A stretch of DNA of 64,000 nt from Hydractinia symbiolongicarpus (lineage: Eukaryota; Cnidaria; Hydrozoa; Anthoathecata; Hydractiniidae), in NCBI RefSeq assembly GCF_029227915.1, contig NC_079884.1, positions 23,994,001 through 24,058,000 of the forward strand, in the 5' to 3' direction. The position numbers and the translations under genes are program-made. The notes under the pieces were generated by a model. The model saw only the letters and a program-made list of their open reading frames with translations, had not been told where the DNA came from and searched no databases. Positions 44,940 through 55,419 of this stretch are shown piece by piece (positions within the stretch are counted from its first letter, which is position 1; the number at the start of each line of letters is the position of its first letter).

Positions 44940-47900
44940 GATTAGAATTGTTTTGTAAAGCACAGAAATTTTGTCCAATCGTCTCCATTTTATTATAGAA
45001 AGTTAGGAGTTAAGACATTAACATAGATAGTTTAAAAAGCAACTTTAAAAAATTCTTTAAATATCAAATAGTTCAACACACGCTCTTTTATAAGAATATT
45101 AAACTTCTAACTAGGCTGGTCCTCCAAACAGCCTGGTCCTCTAACCAAAAAAAAAAACTTAAATATCAGAAAATGCAATTCTTGCAAAAAAATTACTAAT
45201 ATAATAACATTGCAACGGCAAACTCAAAGCTCAACTTCTCAGTTTCTGCGATAGCTATGTTTCCCCGAAGCCTAAACTAAAGAAAGCTGTGCTCGAAGTT
45301 GGTAGAGGCTAGTTAGAAGGAACATGAAAGAAAAAAATAGGAGACAAAATGCGTTGACTTGACTTACCAGACAACAACTTTTAGTTACATTTGAGTAACA
45401 GCCTAATTAATGTTTTTAAGCTCACTCTTGTGTTTGTTTTCTTAAAAATCTTATCTTGGAGTTATCTGCAAAGATTATCTACAGCCGACGTAAGAATACA
45501 CTTAAACAACGCGTCACGTGACATTTAATAGCCAATCACATGAATACCTTTACTTTTGTTTACTTCAAGACAGTCATCACCAAAGATACCGACTACAACG
45601 AAACCTACATGCCTGTTCATATAGTTCCTAGTTGACGTTTGGATTTATAACTTTGTTGAGAGAAGATCAAAAGTAGTTGATTGTCTGAGAGATTTTGACG
45701 TAAAACGGCGGTAACTGGCATTGTGTAAAGGGAGAATTAAGGTAGCTCCTATATTACACAGTACACATCACAGTTGAAAAACAAAATAGTTTCTTCCGGC
45801 TGTCTAAATTTTCTATTTTACTTGGACAAATTAAATATTCAATTTTGGCTCCGTGGCCAAGTGCTTAGGTAAATATATTTCATTAACAAGCGGTCATTGG
45901 AAACCTCTCTACCCAATGTTCTCAAGTTAAAAGTGTTATTCTAATGTCGTATAAATATAACTTCTCCTGGGAACAAGGTTTCCTTGTTGATTAGCAGATT
46001 GATTATTATTGGATTATAATAATCTAGGCAACATGGCTGTCATTTTGCATAAACAAACATGTCTCAGAAAATTTCTCTTCCGTTTCCTCAAGTTGTGTTG
46101 GCAGATTTCATCGAAAAAGTCACCAAGTGTTATTTTTTCTCTTTGCGGTTTGTTTACGGCGCTTTTGCGTTAATAGTTTCAAGCTTGCTTGTGCTGCTTT
46201 TCGCGCGTTTTAATATTTACGCACGCCTATGTAGTGTTATTCCGCGATAGCATGTCGATCATGGTCAGCTACGACGGCTAAGGCATCGTCGATTAGCAAA
46301 AGACGGGCTGTTATATTTGATTCTGCATGCTTTTTTGCGTGAATTTTCGGAGACTCCAACGGGTTGAGAGAAGGCCCATCTTAAATTAATTATCTTTACT
46401 GCATATATTGAATAGTTTAACGCCATGGGAGAAACTGCTTCATACATAATAGACGTGGGTTTGCTTTCTCATCTTGTTTCCTATTGCTGAAAAGTTTAAT
46501 AAGTAGTTTATGGACAGTGATCATCAGCAGGTTGCTGCCCCTTTACGCAAGGAGACGGCTCTTTTCGACTGCTGCACAATTGCAAATTTCTCTCTTTCAA
46601 CGGGTGCATGTCGTGCACATATTGTATTAGGAAACAAAAACTAGCGGGAGTTATCTTTCATCCTTTAAGCAAGCATCCGGAAGTTTATGTTAGAAAGAGA
46701 CAGAGCAATTTTTTCTGAATTGGAGGACGGAATTACGGTCCAACCAAGTGATGAGGTTTACGTGAAAAATATAAAAAACTGAAACTGTCCTTCTGGTCCT
46801 GAGTGGCATAGCCTTTGCTTTCTGAAATATTGGGCATGGTAAGTTTCACAAGACAGCGTGGGACACAGGACATCCAACGGGGACTGACAATACACTTGGT
46901 GGTACCTTACATCAAAACAAAGACATTTACAACCAGTAAATGCACCATCCCAAAGGGATTGTCGTATTCTTTGGTTGAACGCACATTTAAAAAATCTAAC
47001 TGTAAGCATTACTTTGTAGCTTAGTATGGGTTATATAAAAAAGATTAAGGGGCTACGAAACGGCTGTTGGTTTTCGATTTCAACGACTTACACGAAAGTC
47101 AAGCTAATTGCGGCGAAAATATTTATGATCATTGATTACAAAAACAACAACTTAAATCATCTTGATAGAAAATCACAGAAAAGTTTTCTACAAATTTGGG
47201 TGTCAATGATTTATTCGATTTAAGGACTTGCCTTGCTTTCAATTTAAACTTTCTAATAAAATAAACTATAAATCTTTTGAACTACCTAGTTAGCTATATC
47301 CCTCGAAATTTTGCATGAAAACATATTAAGTTTATTGTACATAGAGCCAGTCTAAGCAACAACAATGACTTTAAAGTTTTCTAGAGGTGCTGGTTATCTT
47401 CTGAAAGCTAGTATAATAGCTTTTTTAACAAATACAGCTCCTCGTGTTGTCTCTGTTCCTTCGTCAAAACACACTTTAGAATTAACTGATAATTAATATA
47501 TTTTACACACTGTAGATTTTTTTTTACAGCCAAAAAAAATCTTGAAAGAAAATTTTCTTTTTTAGAAAATAATTTTATCATAAAAATTAATTATTTATAA
47601 ACAGGTTGTCTGCACACCTATATGGTTCTAAAGTGTATATAATTTCTTGCACCTTGACCTTTTGAGTGGTCTGTTTATTACACGCTATTTTTCAAAAATT
47701 GCAGGGATTAAGCTTATTGAATCGTTTTATAGCCCCTTTAACATGCGTCGAGTATTTCCTTATTGCTGCCACGTCTCTTTCGGTCTAGGGCTTTGTCCTG
47801 TACCAACTATTTACACCTTTTAGAAAGAAGAACATAAGGTAATATAAAATACCTAAAAATGGAAGTGCCCAAACATTTAAATTTAGAGGAAGTGGATTAT

Positions 47901-49550
47901 TTAAAAAGGTACTAACACAACTAGAGAAAAACTAGAAAGAATTTTATTTTGAAATAATTATATCTTATGATTATAAAGGTTTTTTCTACAGAAATATGAA
48001 TTTTAAAGTTACGAAGATTCTCAAGATCTGGCAGACGCCATGGACATTTTAAAATTAACTATAAAAAAAACATATACTGGCCAGGGATTACTAGGACATT
48101 GAAGCTTCCAAGAAAATCTAACATTTTTAAAACTTCTGTTGAAGTTATACTTTCATCTAAGTGTTGATAAAGTCTTTTCGACTGGACTAAAATATTAACA
48201 TTAGACGAGCGACTGACTACCCCTTCAGTTTATGACAAGCAAAATTTTTGCGACAGTGCCAGTTGAGATATCCAGCAATGACGGTCAAGAATTCACCATA
48301 CAATGGAATGTCAATTATCAAGAATTTAACATTTGATCAAGCTATTAACCATATTCAAATGGTACCTGGCCACAATCCCTGGCACCGCAAACACTACTTG
48401 ACTCTACTCAAGTTAATTTTGACAAAATTACCATTTCGTGTAGATGAAAACAACAGATATCGAGTCTTCAAGAAAGTCCGCTGGTGAAGAGATCCTTACG
48501 CGCAATTCAAGCTTTCAGTAAACATATCCTTTTATTTGAAATGTTGCATGAGGGTGAAAAATATTCATTAAAAACCAATCTGTGGAAACCCCTAAAACTA
48601 AGATACAATAACACAGTAATTAATGCAAAAAGATACGAGTATGTAATGAGAGTATCAGGTTCCGATAGATTCAATCTACGCTGCACGTGGCATTATGGCT
48701 ATGGCGCAAGGATTTATGGATATGGAGTTTGTTTCGTAGTTGCAAGGTCCGTAGTTCGGTCCACAGCGCGGGCATGTTTAGCAAAAGACTTTACCACAGC
48801 TACGGATCAACCCATGCCATGAAATGGGGTAGGCAATGCGGGTGCAAACCTAATATATATTCAAAACAGTGTTTCCATAAAGAGCACCAATTCTAAGCAT
48901 ATATTTCATCATCCTTGCCGATTCCTTTTCTCCACCTTACTCGTAGGGCTAAATTAACCCAACCGTAAAAGCCACAGATAGTTTGAGCCAGGAACGTGTA
49001 TGCCGTAACTCCGGAGAAAAATCCTGACCAAAACTCAACTTATCCGAGCCTAATTGATGATATCTTGTTCAATTAATTCAAAGCAGCTAACTAAAGTACC
49101 TGATGCATAACCTCAATTCCTCCACAACAAGCAGTTAAACTGTCAGTCACGATAACGACTCCCGACAGAAACGTATAACAAGAGACTGAAAATTAAGTCT
49201 AGTAGCAACTGAGTTTGTATTTATATTGAAACGTAAATTCACAGCATAAACACCCTACACTTCTGCCTGGAATGAGGTGTGCATGGTTTAATATTTAAAA
49301 AAGGGAGTTGACACTCCTACAATGAAGTAAAGGTGAGTAATCAGTTACCAGGTTGAAATTTTGAAACGCTCTGAACAACTGCGAGTTAAATCTGAATAAT
49401 TTAACAAACAATTGTTATATAAACTTTTTTGCATCCTCATGTTAATTTTAAGTATTTTTTTCTATAAACAGCCAAAGCAACTGTAATAAAATTCGCCAAA
49501 TTTCATAAAAATTTGTATAAAATTATTGCGCACGGTTGTACATGTATTTT
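44940..49550. other. Noncoding region
   Basis: Presumed 5' flank of the channel gene, then AT-rich DNA. Two adjoining frames at 48248-48487 and 48484-48822 are open for 79 and 112 codons in different phases. They contain no recognisable motif and I cannot decide whether they are a decayed gene. Confidence 0.35.
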
Positions 49551-49721
49551 CACGTGGTACAATCACACCTATTTTATCACGTGATACAGCCACATCTTTA
49601 TATCACGTGGTAGAACCACATCTATTTTATCACGTGGTAAAACCAAATTTATATATCACATGGTAGAACCATATCTATTTTATCACTTGGTTTAACCACG
49701 TCTATTTTATCCCGCGGTTCC
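49551..49721. repeat. Tandem array of ~26-27-bp units carrying E-box-like CACGTG
   Basis: Six units plus a partial one, of the form CACGTGGTAGAACCACATCT followed by ATTTTAT. Intact CACGTG occurs in units 1, 3 and 4; units 2, 5 and 6 have single changes. GTGGT...ACCAC within a unit is itself an inverted repeat. Confidence 0.8.
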
Positions 49722-50129
49722 CAACACGGCTTTGTCGAACACGTTACAATTGCGTTATAAAGTCAAAAACATATGCAACTTTATCTAGGTAAAATCAAAA
49801 TATTTAGTTGAAATTGTTGAAACAACAAAAAAACCATTTTAACGATTAACAAAAAGCAATTCAGCATTGTGGTTCACAAAATGCCAATAAAACAATAGCC
49901 AGAAGTTCCACGGTATATAGGGTGAGCCACCTTATCTTTCTGATTACCTGAGGAAAATTACGCTGTTTGTCTGTTTGTATTTAATTCTACTGTTCTTTAC
50001 TCACGTGGGTAATATCGGAGAAACTGTTTCTTTCTTTGATGAGGAAATGGTTTCACTTATCTAGACCAATATGAGTAATTCGTAAGTTACTTAAAAACGA
50101 CCGGCGTGGCCGCGCCTTCCTCTTGGTTT

Positions 50130-50320
50130 GTTACTTTGCATTTGGGGTTTGATTTGGATTTTGTTCGTTCATTTAAATCCTGGGTTCACTCTGTGTTTAT
50201 TACATGAATTAAATTCTGGGTTTGCTCTGTTGGTTGATATGACTTTGGAGTTTTCTCTGTGTTTTTTAATTGGTTTGATTTCGGAGTTTCCCCTGTGTTT
50301 ATTGGCTGCTTTGAATTCTT
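50130..50320. repeat. ~50-bp minisatellite, degenerate
   Basis: Repeats of a segment like TTTGATTTCGGAGTTTCCCC followed by TGTGTTTATTGG, about four units. An ORF through it is repetitive and hydrophobic, and probably not a gene. Confidence 0.6.
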
Positions 50321-50998
50321 GAGCTTGAGTTAACTAAAGCTAGCTCTCGGCAAGGGTGACTTACAAAATAAAAGCTCATAATTAGTCTACATAAAATTAG
50401 GAGTGTTTTGCTCGCAACCACCTCCCTGGAGATTTGTATGAAAATTCTTCAGAGGATCAAATTAAATTGAATCCAGAAAGAAACAAGGTAAAACATGCGC
50501 ATCAGACACGTGAGCCTATACAAAAAGATATAACAAACGTTTTCCCCATGTCACGTGATTTTTAAGCAAAAGAGCGGTTTTTTAGAAGTTCAATCACACG
50601 TTGATTAGCTTTCAAGTTACCTCCCACCCACCCTAAAGTTAAGGAGAGAGTTTATTTCGCCACTGTACAGGCAAAAACTATGTTACGGGTACTTTTACGA
50701 ATATGTAATAATTTTATAGTGTGCTTTAACAGTTTTGTGATAGAAATAATGACATTGTGATTTTGCAGGGTATTGTAAATTTTTGTAGAGTAATCATATG
50801 ACGACCTTTTATACCAGCTAAGACGACTTCTCTTCTCAAAACACCAACTTGTTTTTATTCTGTCAGGTCTGTCTACGGGGAAATAAATAAGCTTAATTTA
50901 GTTTTAGCGAAGCGTATTAGAAATTAAGAAAAAAAAATCGGCTTGAAAGATCTACATGATCAGAAAGATAATGATATTGTTAAGTTATTTACATAAGA

Positions 50999-51129
50999 CT
51001 AGTTGTTAGCCCGTTGCAACAAAGTCGACAAAAATATCAAATTGCATTTGTTATTTTTAGCTTGAAAATTTCGTGCGTGGTTAACACCATTACAAACAGA
51101 TAAACGATCAATGGTTATTATTATAGAGA
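50999..51129 (-). mobile_element. Mini-Helitron-like element, second subfamily
   Basis: CTAGTTGTTAGCCCGTTGC matches the 3' end of the family, with GTTGCAAC replacing the usual hairpin core. On the minus strand the element begins TCTCTATAATAATAACC. It is flanked by A and T as for the other copies. Confidence 0.55.
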
Positions 51130-52599
51130 TCTATGAGCTTAGATTGTCATGATAAGGAATTTGTGAATTTGAATTTAATGTACTTTAAAAATTTATTTTT
51201 CCTACTAATATATAATCGGCCTATATAAATTTGCTAAATCGATTATAATGCGTTTATCCAAAGCGTAATTAATCACAAGCGGCATTAATTCGATAGATGA
51301 AGCAGAACTGCCTCAAACGAACAGCGTCCTAAAATAATGTCGTCATTGGCAGCTATTAAATATGACACCGTGGAAAATTTCCCCTGTCACTGCGTATGTC
51401 ATCAAGAGAATGTATTTAAGTTAAACAAAATGTAATCTTATATTAAAGTGTCGTTTGGTTTGGATTAAGAAATAGTTTCTCTCCAAGCAGCCAAAACAAA
51501 CAAGCGTCAGTAGTAATTGCGTATCAAATTACGTGCCTTAGAAAGATGATTACCAAATGTTTGCAAAACTGTACATACAGTTTTGATTCTGTGCGTTCTG
51601 TTCTATTATCTTAAAAAGGGTTCTAATGGTTAAAAATTGTCTTAACAGTCCATGGCTCCCTTGCCACACATTCTATTTACTTTGTTTAAAGTCACAAATC
51701 CATTTTCAAAAGTTTGGAAACTGCGTGAGTATTTAAGACGCGTTTAGGTTTTTTTTTAAGCATGTAAAAATCGCGTGAATATCCCAACTGCGTGCAGAAG
51801 GACTTCAAGCTTTGTTTTCTAAAATTTAAACATATAAAAGATCATTTATAAACACACGCTGTATTTCCGCAAGTACGACTAATATATGAACGTTCTGTAC
51901 ATGGATGCTCTGTATATAAACGCCCTACATGTAAACAACTCATTCACTAACGCCAAGTGCTGAGAGTTTAAGGCGTAAAAAAATGTTACCTTTCTTTTTC
52001 GATTATTTTAAAGTCATCTTCCATGGTTTTATCAACATTGAAACACGATCATCTCCTTTCGCTTTAGTTTGATTCTCCGCTCACCAAAGTAGCTGTGCGA
52101 TGAGATTTAAAATAACAGGCTAAAGTTTTCAAACGTATTACGAGCTCACATCTGGAATATAACTGTAAACATTATGATTGAGTTTAAACTGTTCGGAAAG
52201 AAATACGTCCTTCAAGCTCTGATAAACAAAGAACACTTTTATTAGCTCTCGTTAATCAGCAGAAATAAAATGATGATAAACTTTATTGTCAATAAAACCT
52301 TTATATTTATTTTACGACATACATGAGTATTTAGAGATTTTCTTCAATTTACATGCAACAAAAGAACTGGCTTTATGACGCAAAGTTCTATCGACAAAGA
52401 TACTAAAGAAATAGCTTAAGTATGACTGACCACAAAGCGGAAAAATCCTTAAAAACTGATAGTAAATATTTTAACTAGAAGGGACCCAATCAACGGTGGA
52501 GTAGATCCTTACTTTCAACTGAGCAGATTATTCCGTCTGTGATCAGAATATTTGAACTATTTCAGAGATAGGAAAATGTATGTTCTGGCACAGTCGACG
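51130..52599. other. Noncoding spacer before the Polinton
   Basis: AT-rich, nothing recognised. Confidence 0.35.
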
Positions 52600-52866
52600 A
52601 CGACGACGAAAAAATGGAAAATTCCCTAATCCCGAAATTCCCGGAAATCAACCCTCTCGGAAATTCCGAGAAATCCGACAAATTCCAAGACATGCTGTGT
52701 CACGTCTACTACACGTGACCCAGCCGACGGAAACCGACGCATGCGCATTTGAGTAGGGGAAAGTCCCTATCCAAAGGTGTGACTGCTAGTTGATCCTGGG
52801 ATAAAATAATAATAAACATGAGCCGACATCGAAAATGCAACTGGCGACCATATCAAGACACAGGAA

Positions 52867-53229
52867 ATGTGGGCCATGGAGGTTAGGGAGTATCCCAAAA
52901 GGTTCGTGGATGTACCGGACCATTTAAAGACCAAGGAAATGTGCACTAGGGTGGTTGGGCAGTACTCACAACGGATCAAGCATGTCCCAGACCATTTAAA
53001 GACCAAGGAAATGTGCACTAGGGCGGTTGAGCAGTACTCACAACTGATCAAGCATGTTCCTGATCATCTCAAGAAGCGAGAAATGTGTGCTGGGGCGGTT
53101 GACATATATCCCCAGCGAATGTATCCTCAACACCTACGACAGATGTCGCTGCGGACGGAGGTTTTTGATAAGGCGCAGAATGCTCTGCTGGTCCTGCTAT
53201 CAGGAGTACATGACGTACAATGGTGGTAG
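52867..53229 (+). CDS. Polinton repeat protein (VPDHLKTKEMC repeats)
   Basis: 120 codons from ATG 52867. Three clear ~24-residue units each contain VPDHLKTKEMCTRAV-like sequence followed by Y..LIKH, and a partial unit (GDHIKTQEMW) precedes the ATG in the same frame, so the original protein was longer at its N-terminus. The pattern resembles DUF4116-like repeats found in giant-virus and virus-like element proteins. No catalytic residues are visible, and helical repeat packing for protein binding is likely. It converges on the minus-strand ORF at 53230. Function unknown. Confidence 0.55.
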   Translation: MWAMEVREYPKRFVDVPDHLKTKEMCTRVVGQYSQRIKHVPDHLKTKEMCTRAVEQYSQLIKHVPDHLKKREMCAGAVDIYPQRMYPQHLRQMSLRTEVFDKAQNALLVLLSGVHDVQWW

Positions 53230-53576
53230 CTGTCATTGCCTCATCCCCGCGTTCCGCAGACCCGCTTGTCCCAGACCTACGGCGATAGGGATCCCACCCA
53301 TGGCAATGCACAGGGGAGCTTCCAGGCCCGAAGCCAACGCCCCCATTCCAACACCAGATGTGATGATGCTGATGCTCAACATGCCGTGGTCGCAGAACCT
53401 CACCCACGTACCATGCATCTTGAACTTTTTAGCGAGCTTGTTCCGCTCCTTAATCTCACCCGCAAATATTGTTCAACCTCTTCGATTTTCTTGAGCTTTT
53501 AGACTTGTGAAGTATCCTGCGTGTCTTCCACAGGGGCGCTCGGTAAACTCGGATAAGGCTTTGTAATGTCTGTCAT
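53230..53576 (-). pseudogene. Polinton hydrophobic glycine-rich membrane protein, broken
   Basis: Begins at ATG 53576 with a Pro-rich N-terminus (PYPSLPSAPVEDTQ). An in-frame TAA follows at about codon 26, then a coiled region, a frameshift, and two Gly/Ala/Ile-rich segments (SIITSGVGMGALASGLEAP and AMGGIPIAVGLGQAGL), probably membrane-inserting. This layout (short charged helix followed by glycine-rich hydrophobic hairpins) recurs in animal Polintons as a small unnamed ORF. Its start is immediately next to the stop codon of the upstream gene (TAA then ATG). The stop and frameshift make it non-functional here. Confidence 0.6.
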
Positions 53577-53648
53577 TTATTCTATAAGCAAGTGCAACGT
53601 TATTCCCACGAACGAAACGTTCTTATCCTTGTGATACTCGTCTGTCAG

Positions 53649-53688
53649 CATGAACTCCAGCTTGTCTATTGACAAGCTGGAGTTCATG
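53649..53688. repeat. Perfect 18-bp fold-back with 4-nt loop at LINE 5' flank
   Basis: CATGAACTCCAGCTTGTC, loop TATT, then the exact reverse complement. The left arm is Polinton coding sequence; the right arm appears to be an inverted copy made during insertion of the LINE. Confidence 0.9.
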
Positions 53689-55120
53689 TCCTAAGGTCTA
53701 ATGGTTTATATTAGGCAGGATATTCCTTCGCGCCAATTGAAATGTCCTGTTTTATCTGAGGATTCAATGTATTCCTTTTGAATTGCGACTAATATGTCGA
53801 AATTTATGGAACATTTAAATTTATCTAGTTTAATAAAAACACCTATGTGTTTTAAATCGGATGATGGAAGATGCATTGATCTCATTCTCACAAATAAAAA
53901 TAAATCCTTTCAAAAGAGCGGCTCTTTTGAAACTGAAGTCAGTGATCATCTGATTTTCACATTTTTTAAATCGTCTCTTATAAAATGTTCACCTAAATAT
54001 ATAAGATATAGAACTTTCAGAAATTTTCATCGCACAAATTTTGAGTATGACCTTTCATCTGAGTTATTAGCTATTGATCAATCTAATTTTAATGCTTTTC
54101 ACAACGTCTTCACAGACGATCTAAATAAACATGCACCGGCGGATGATAATACAATCTACACTTGTGGATCTGAATTAAATGAAGTCATTGCTGACCTTCA
54201 GCATGACTTAAATAACGTATTAGCCTGGTTTGAAAACAACCAATTGGTTGCTAATCCAGCAAAGTTTCAGATGATGTTTTTAGGTTGTCCACACAGTGAT
54301 ACTTTATCGCTAAGAATAAACAATAACTTCCTAGTCGCATCGGAATCTGTAAAATTATTAGGCATTACTATTGATAGATGTCTCACTTTTAATGAGCACA
54401 TCTCTAATCTATGTAAAAAAGAAAATAGTAATGTCAGATGTCTTTACAGAATAAGACGATTCATTAATTCTGAACAATCAAAGTTATTGCTTAATTCCTA
54501 TATTTTATCAATATTTACATATTGTCCCATTATATGGATGTATTGCAGTGCTGTGCAGTATAAATTAATCATTTCAACACACAAATGTGCATTGAGAGCT
54601 GTAACAAAAGACTATCATTCCAGTTATCAGGACTTGTTGTTAAATTTTAACTGTGTGCAAATTCACGAATTTCACTTACGTATAATCTGCATAGAGATTT
54701 ATAAAACATTAACAGACGAAAATCCGTCAATTATGCAGTCTTTTTACCCTATAAGACGTATTAGTTACAATTTGCGCAGCAAAAAAAGTCTACTTTTACC
54801 ATCTACAAGTTCAACACGCTTTGGTACTAGATCATTTTTGTTTCGAAGTTCTTTGTTATGGAACTCTTTGTCTGACAGAGTAAAGAATTCTCTCTCCATC
54901 AAGAGTTTTAAAAAGGAACTTATCTCACTTGATCTTTCAGATCTCTGCACATGTAGGCTACATAAGTCGGCTATTCTCGTCTCTTGTTTTTAATGTTTGG
55001 TATATCTTTGTGTTTTTTTGTTTATTTATTAATTTTTTTACTTTAGTTAGTGTAAATTAGTATTTACCACTTACTATGTAAAACCAACTATAAATAAATG
55101 AAAGAATAATAAAATAATAA
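53689..55120 (+). mobile_element. LINE (CR1-like, same family as LINE B), 5' truncated and internally deleted
   Basis: Starts inside the endonuclease domain (VYIRQDIPSRQLK near 53706), jumps to a later endonuclease segment, then to the reverse transcriptase C-terminus, and ends with an AATAAATGAAAGAATAATAA tail. TATTGA appears on both sides (in the hairpin loop at 53667-53672 and from ~55121) and may be the target duplication. Inserted in a Polinton ORF. Confidence 0.75.
53794..54993 (+). CDS. LINE ORF2-type protein lacking the reverse transcriptase core
   Basis: An open 399-codon frame from ATG 53794. The first ~110 residues are the C-terminal part of an APE-type endonuclease and its linker (SSLIKTPMCFKSDDGRCIDL, SDHLIFTF). 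At about residue 110 (LNKHAPADDNTIYTCG) the frame jumps directly to the ADD of the catalytic YADD-type motif, so fingers and most of the palm are missing. It then continues normally (VLAWFENNQLVANPAKFQ, VKLLGITIDRCLTFNEHI, YNLRSKK, LWNSLSDRV). The absence of stops in 1.2 kb shows a fairly recent insertion compared with the decayed Polinton around it. It cannot encode an active reverse transcriptase. Whether the protein is made is unknown. Confidence 0.8.
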   Translation: MSKFMEHLNLSSLIKTPMCFKSDDGRCIDLILTNKNKSFQKSGSFETEVSDHLIFTFFKSSLIKCSPKYIRYRTFRNFHRTNFEYDLSSELLAIDQSNFNAFHNVFTDDLNKHAPADDNTIYTCGSELNEVIADLQHDLNNVLAWFENNQLVANPAKFQMMFLGCPHSDTLSLRINNNFLVASESVKLLGITIDRCLTFNEHISNLCKKENSNVRCLYRIRRFINSEQSKLLLNSYILSIFTYCPIIWMYCSAVQYKLIISTHKCALRAVTKDYHSSYQDLLLNFNCVQIHEFHLRIICIEIYKTLTDENPSIMQSFYPIRRISYNLRSKKSLLLPSTSSTRFGTRSFLFRSSLLWNSLSDRVKNSLSIKSFKKELISLDLSDLCTCRLHKSAILVSCF

Positions 55121-55419
55121 TATTGAACCCACTAGAGGAAGGTACGTGGGGTTATCGAAACTCCACGTAAGCATGTCTCCCCAAGCTTTTAACTCCTTTA
55201 CTGGAAGTATGGCATAGTCGCCCTTGGTAAACTTTACCTTGTTATCGAAGGCCCATCCCATGATGTCCTGCAGCGGTTGATCGATTATCACATCGTACCC
55301 CTCGTTAACCCTAAGCCGACAAAATCCGTTCCTGAGTACAAAGAGCTTGATGCTATCCCCTGCTTGACTGTTAACTATCGCAGCGAGATCCTCGATTCGA
55401 AACAAGCCTCCCTCGATTG

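Larger units (their letters stand above)
53577..55405 (-). pseudogene. Conserved Polinton ORF split by a LINE insertion
   Basis: The N-terminal portion is read leftward from ~55405 (SIKLFVLRNGFCRLRVNEGY, IMGWAFDNKVKF, LKAWGDMLTWSF) to about 55121. The C-terminal ~30 codons are at 53577-53666 and end in TAA. The two pieces face the same way and abut in frame once the LINE at 53689-55120 and its flanking inverted filler are ignored, so this was one gene of roughly 125 codons or more. The 5' end has no ATG and lies against a truncated capsid gene, suggesting a deletion there. It could be a capsid-associated protein, but I cannot assign it. Confidence 0.6.

Noticed and set aside
48248-48822. Two adjoining ORFs as a host gene
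   Set aside because: Different frames, no splice sites joining them, no motif; left as undecided noncoding.
49551-49721. CRISPR-like array
   Set aside because: Units are contiguous without unique spacers, in a eukaryotic genome; it is a tandem satellite.
50128-50322. Small membrane protein gene
   Set aside because: The hydrophobic ORF is a product of a ~50-bp minisatellite.
53054-53502. Plus-strand ORFs of 88-146 codons
   Set aside because: Shadows of the repeat protein and the minus-strand glycine-rich protein.
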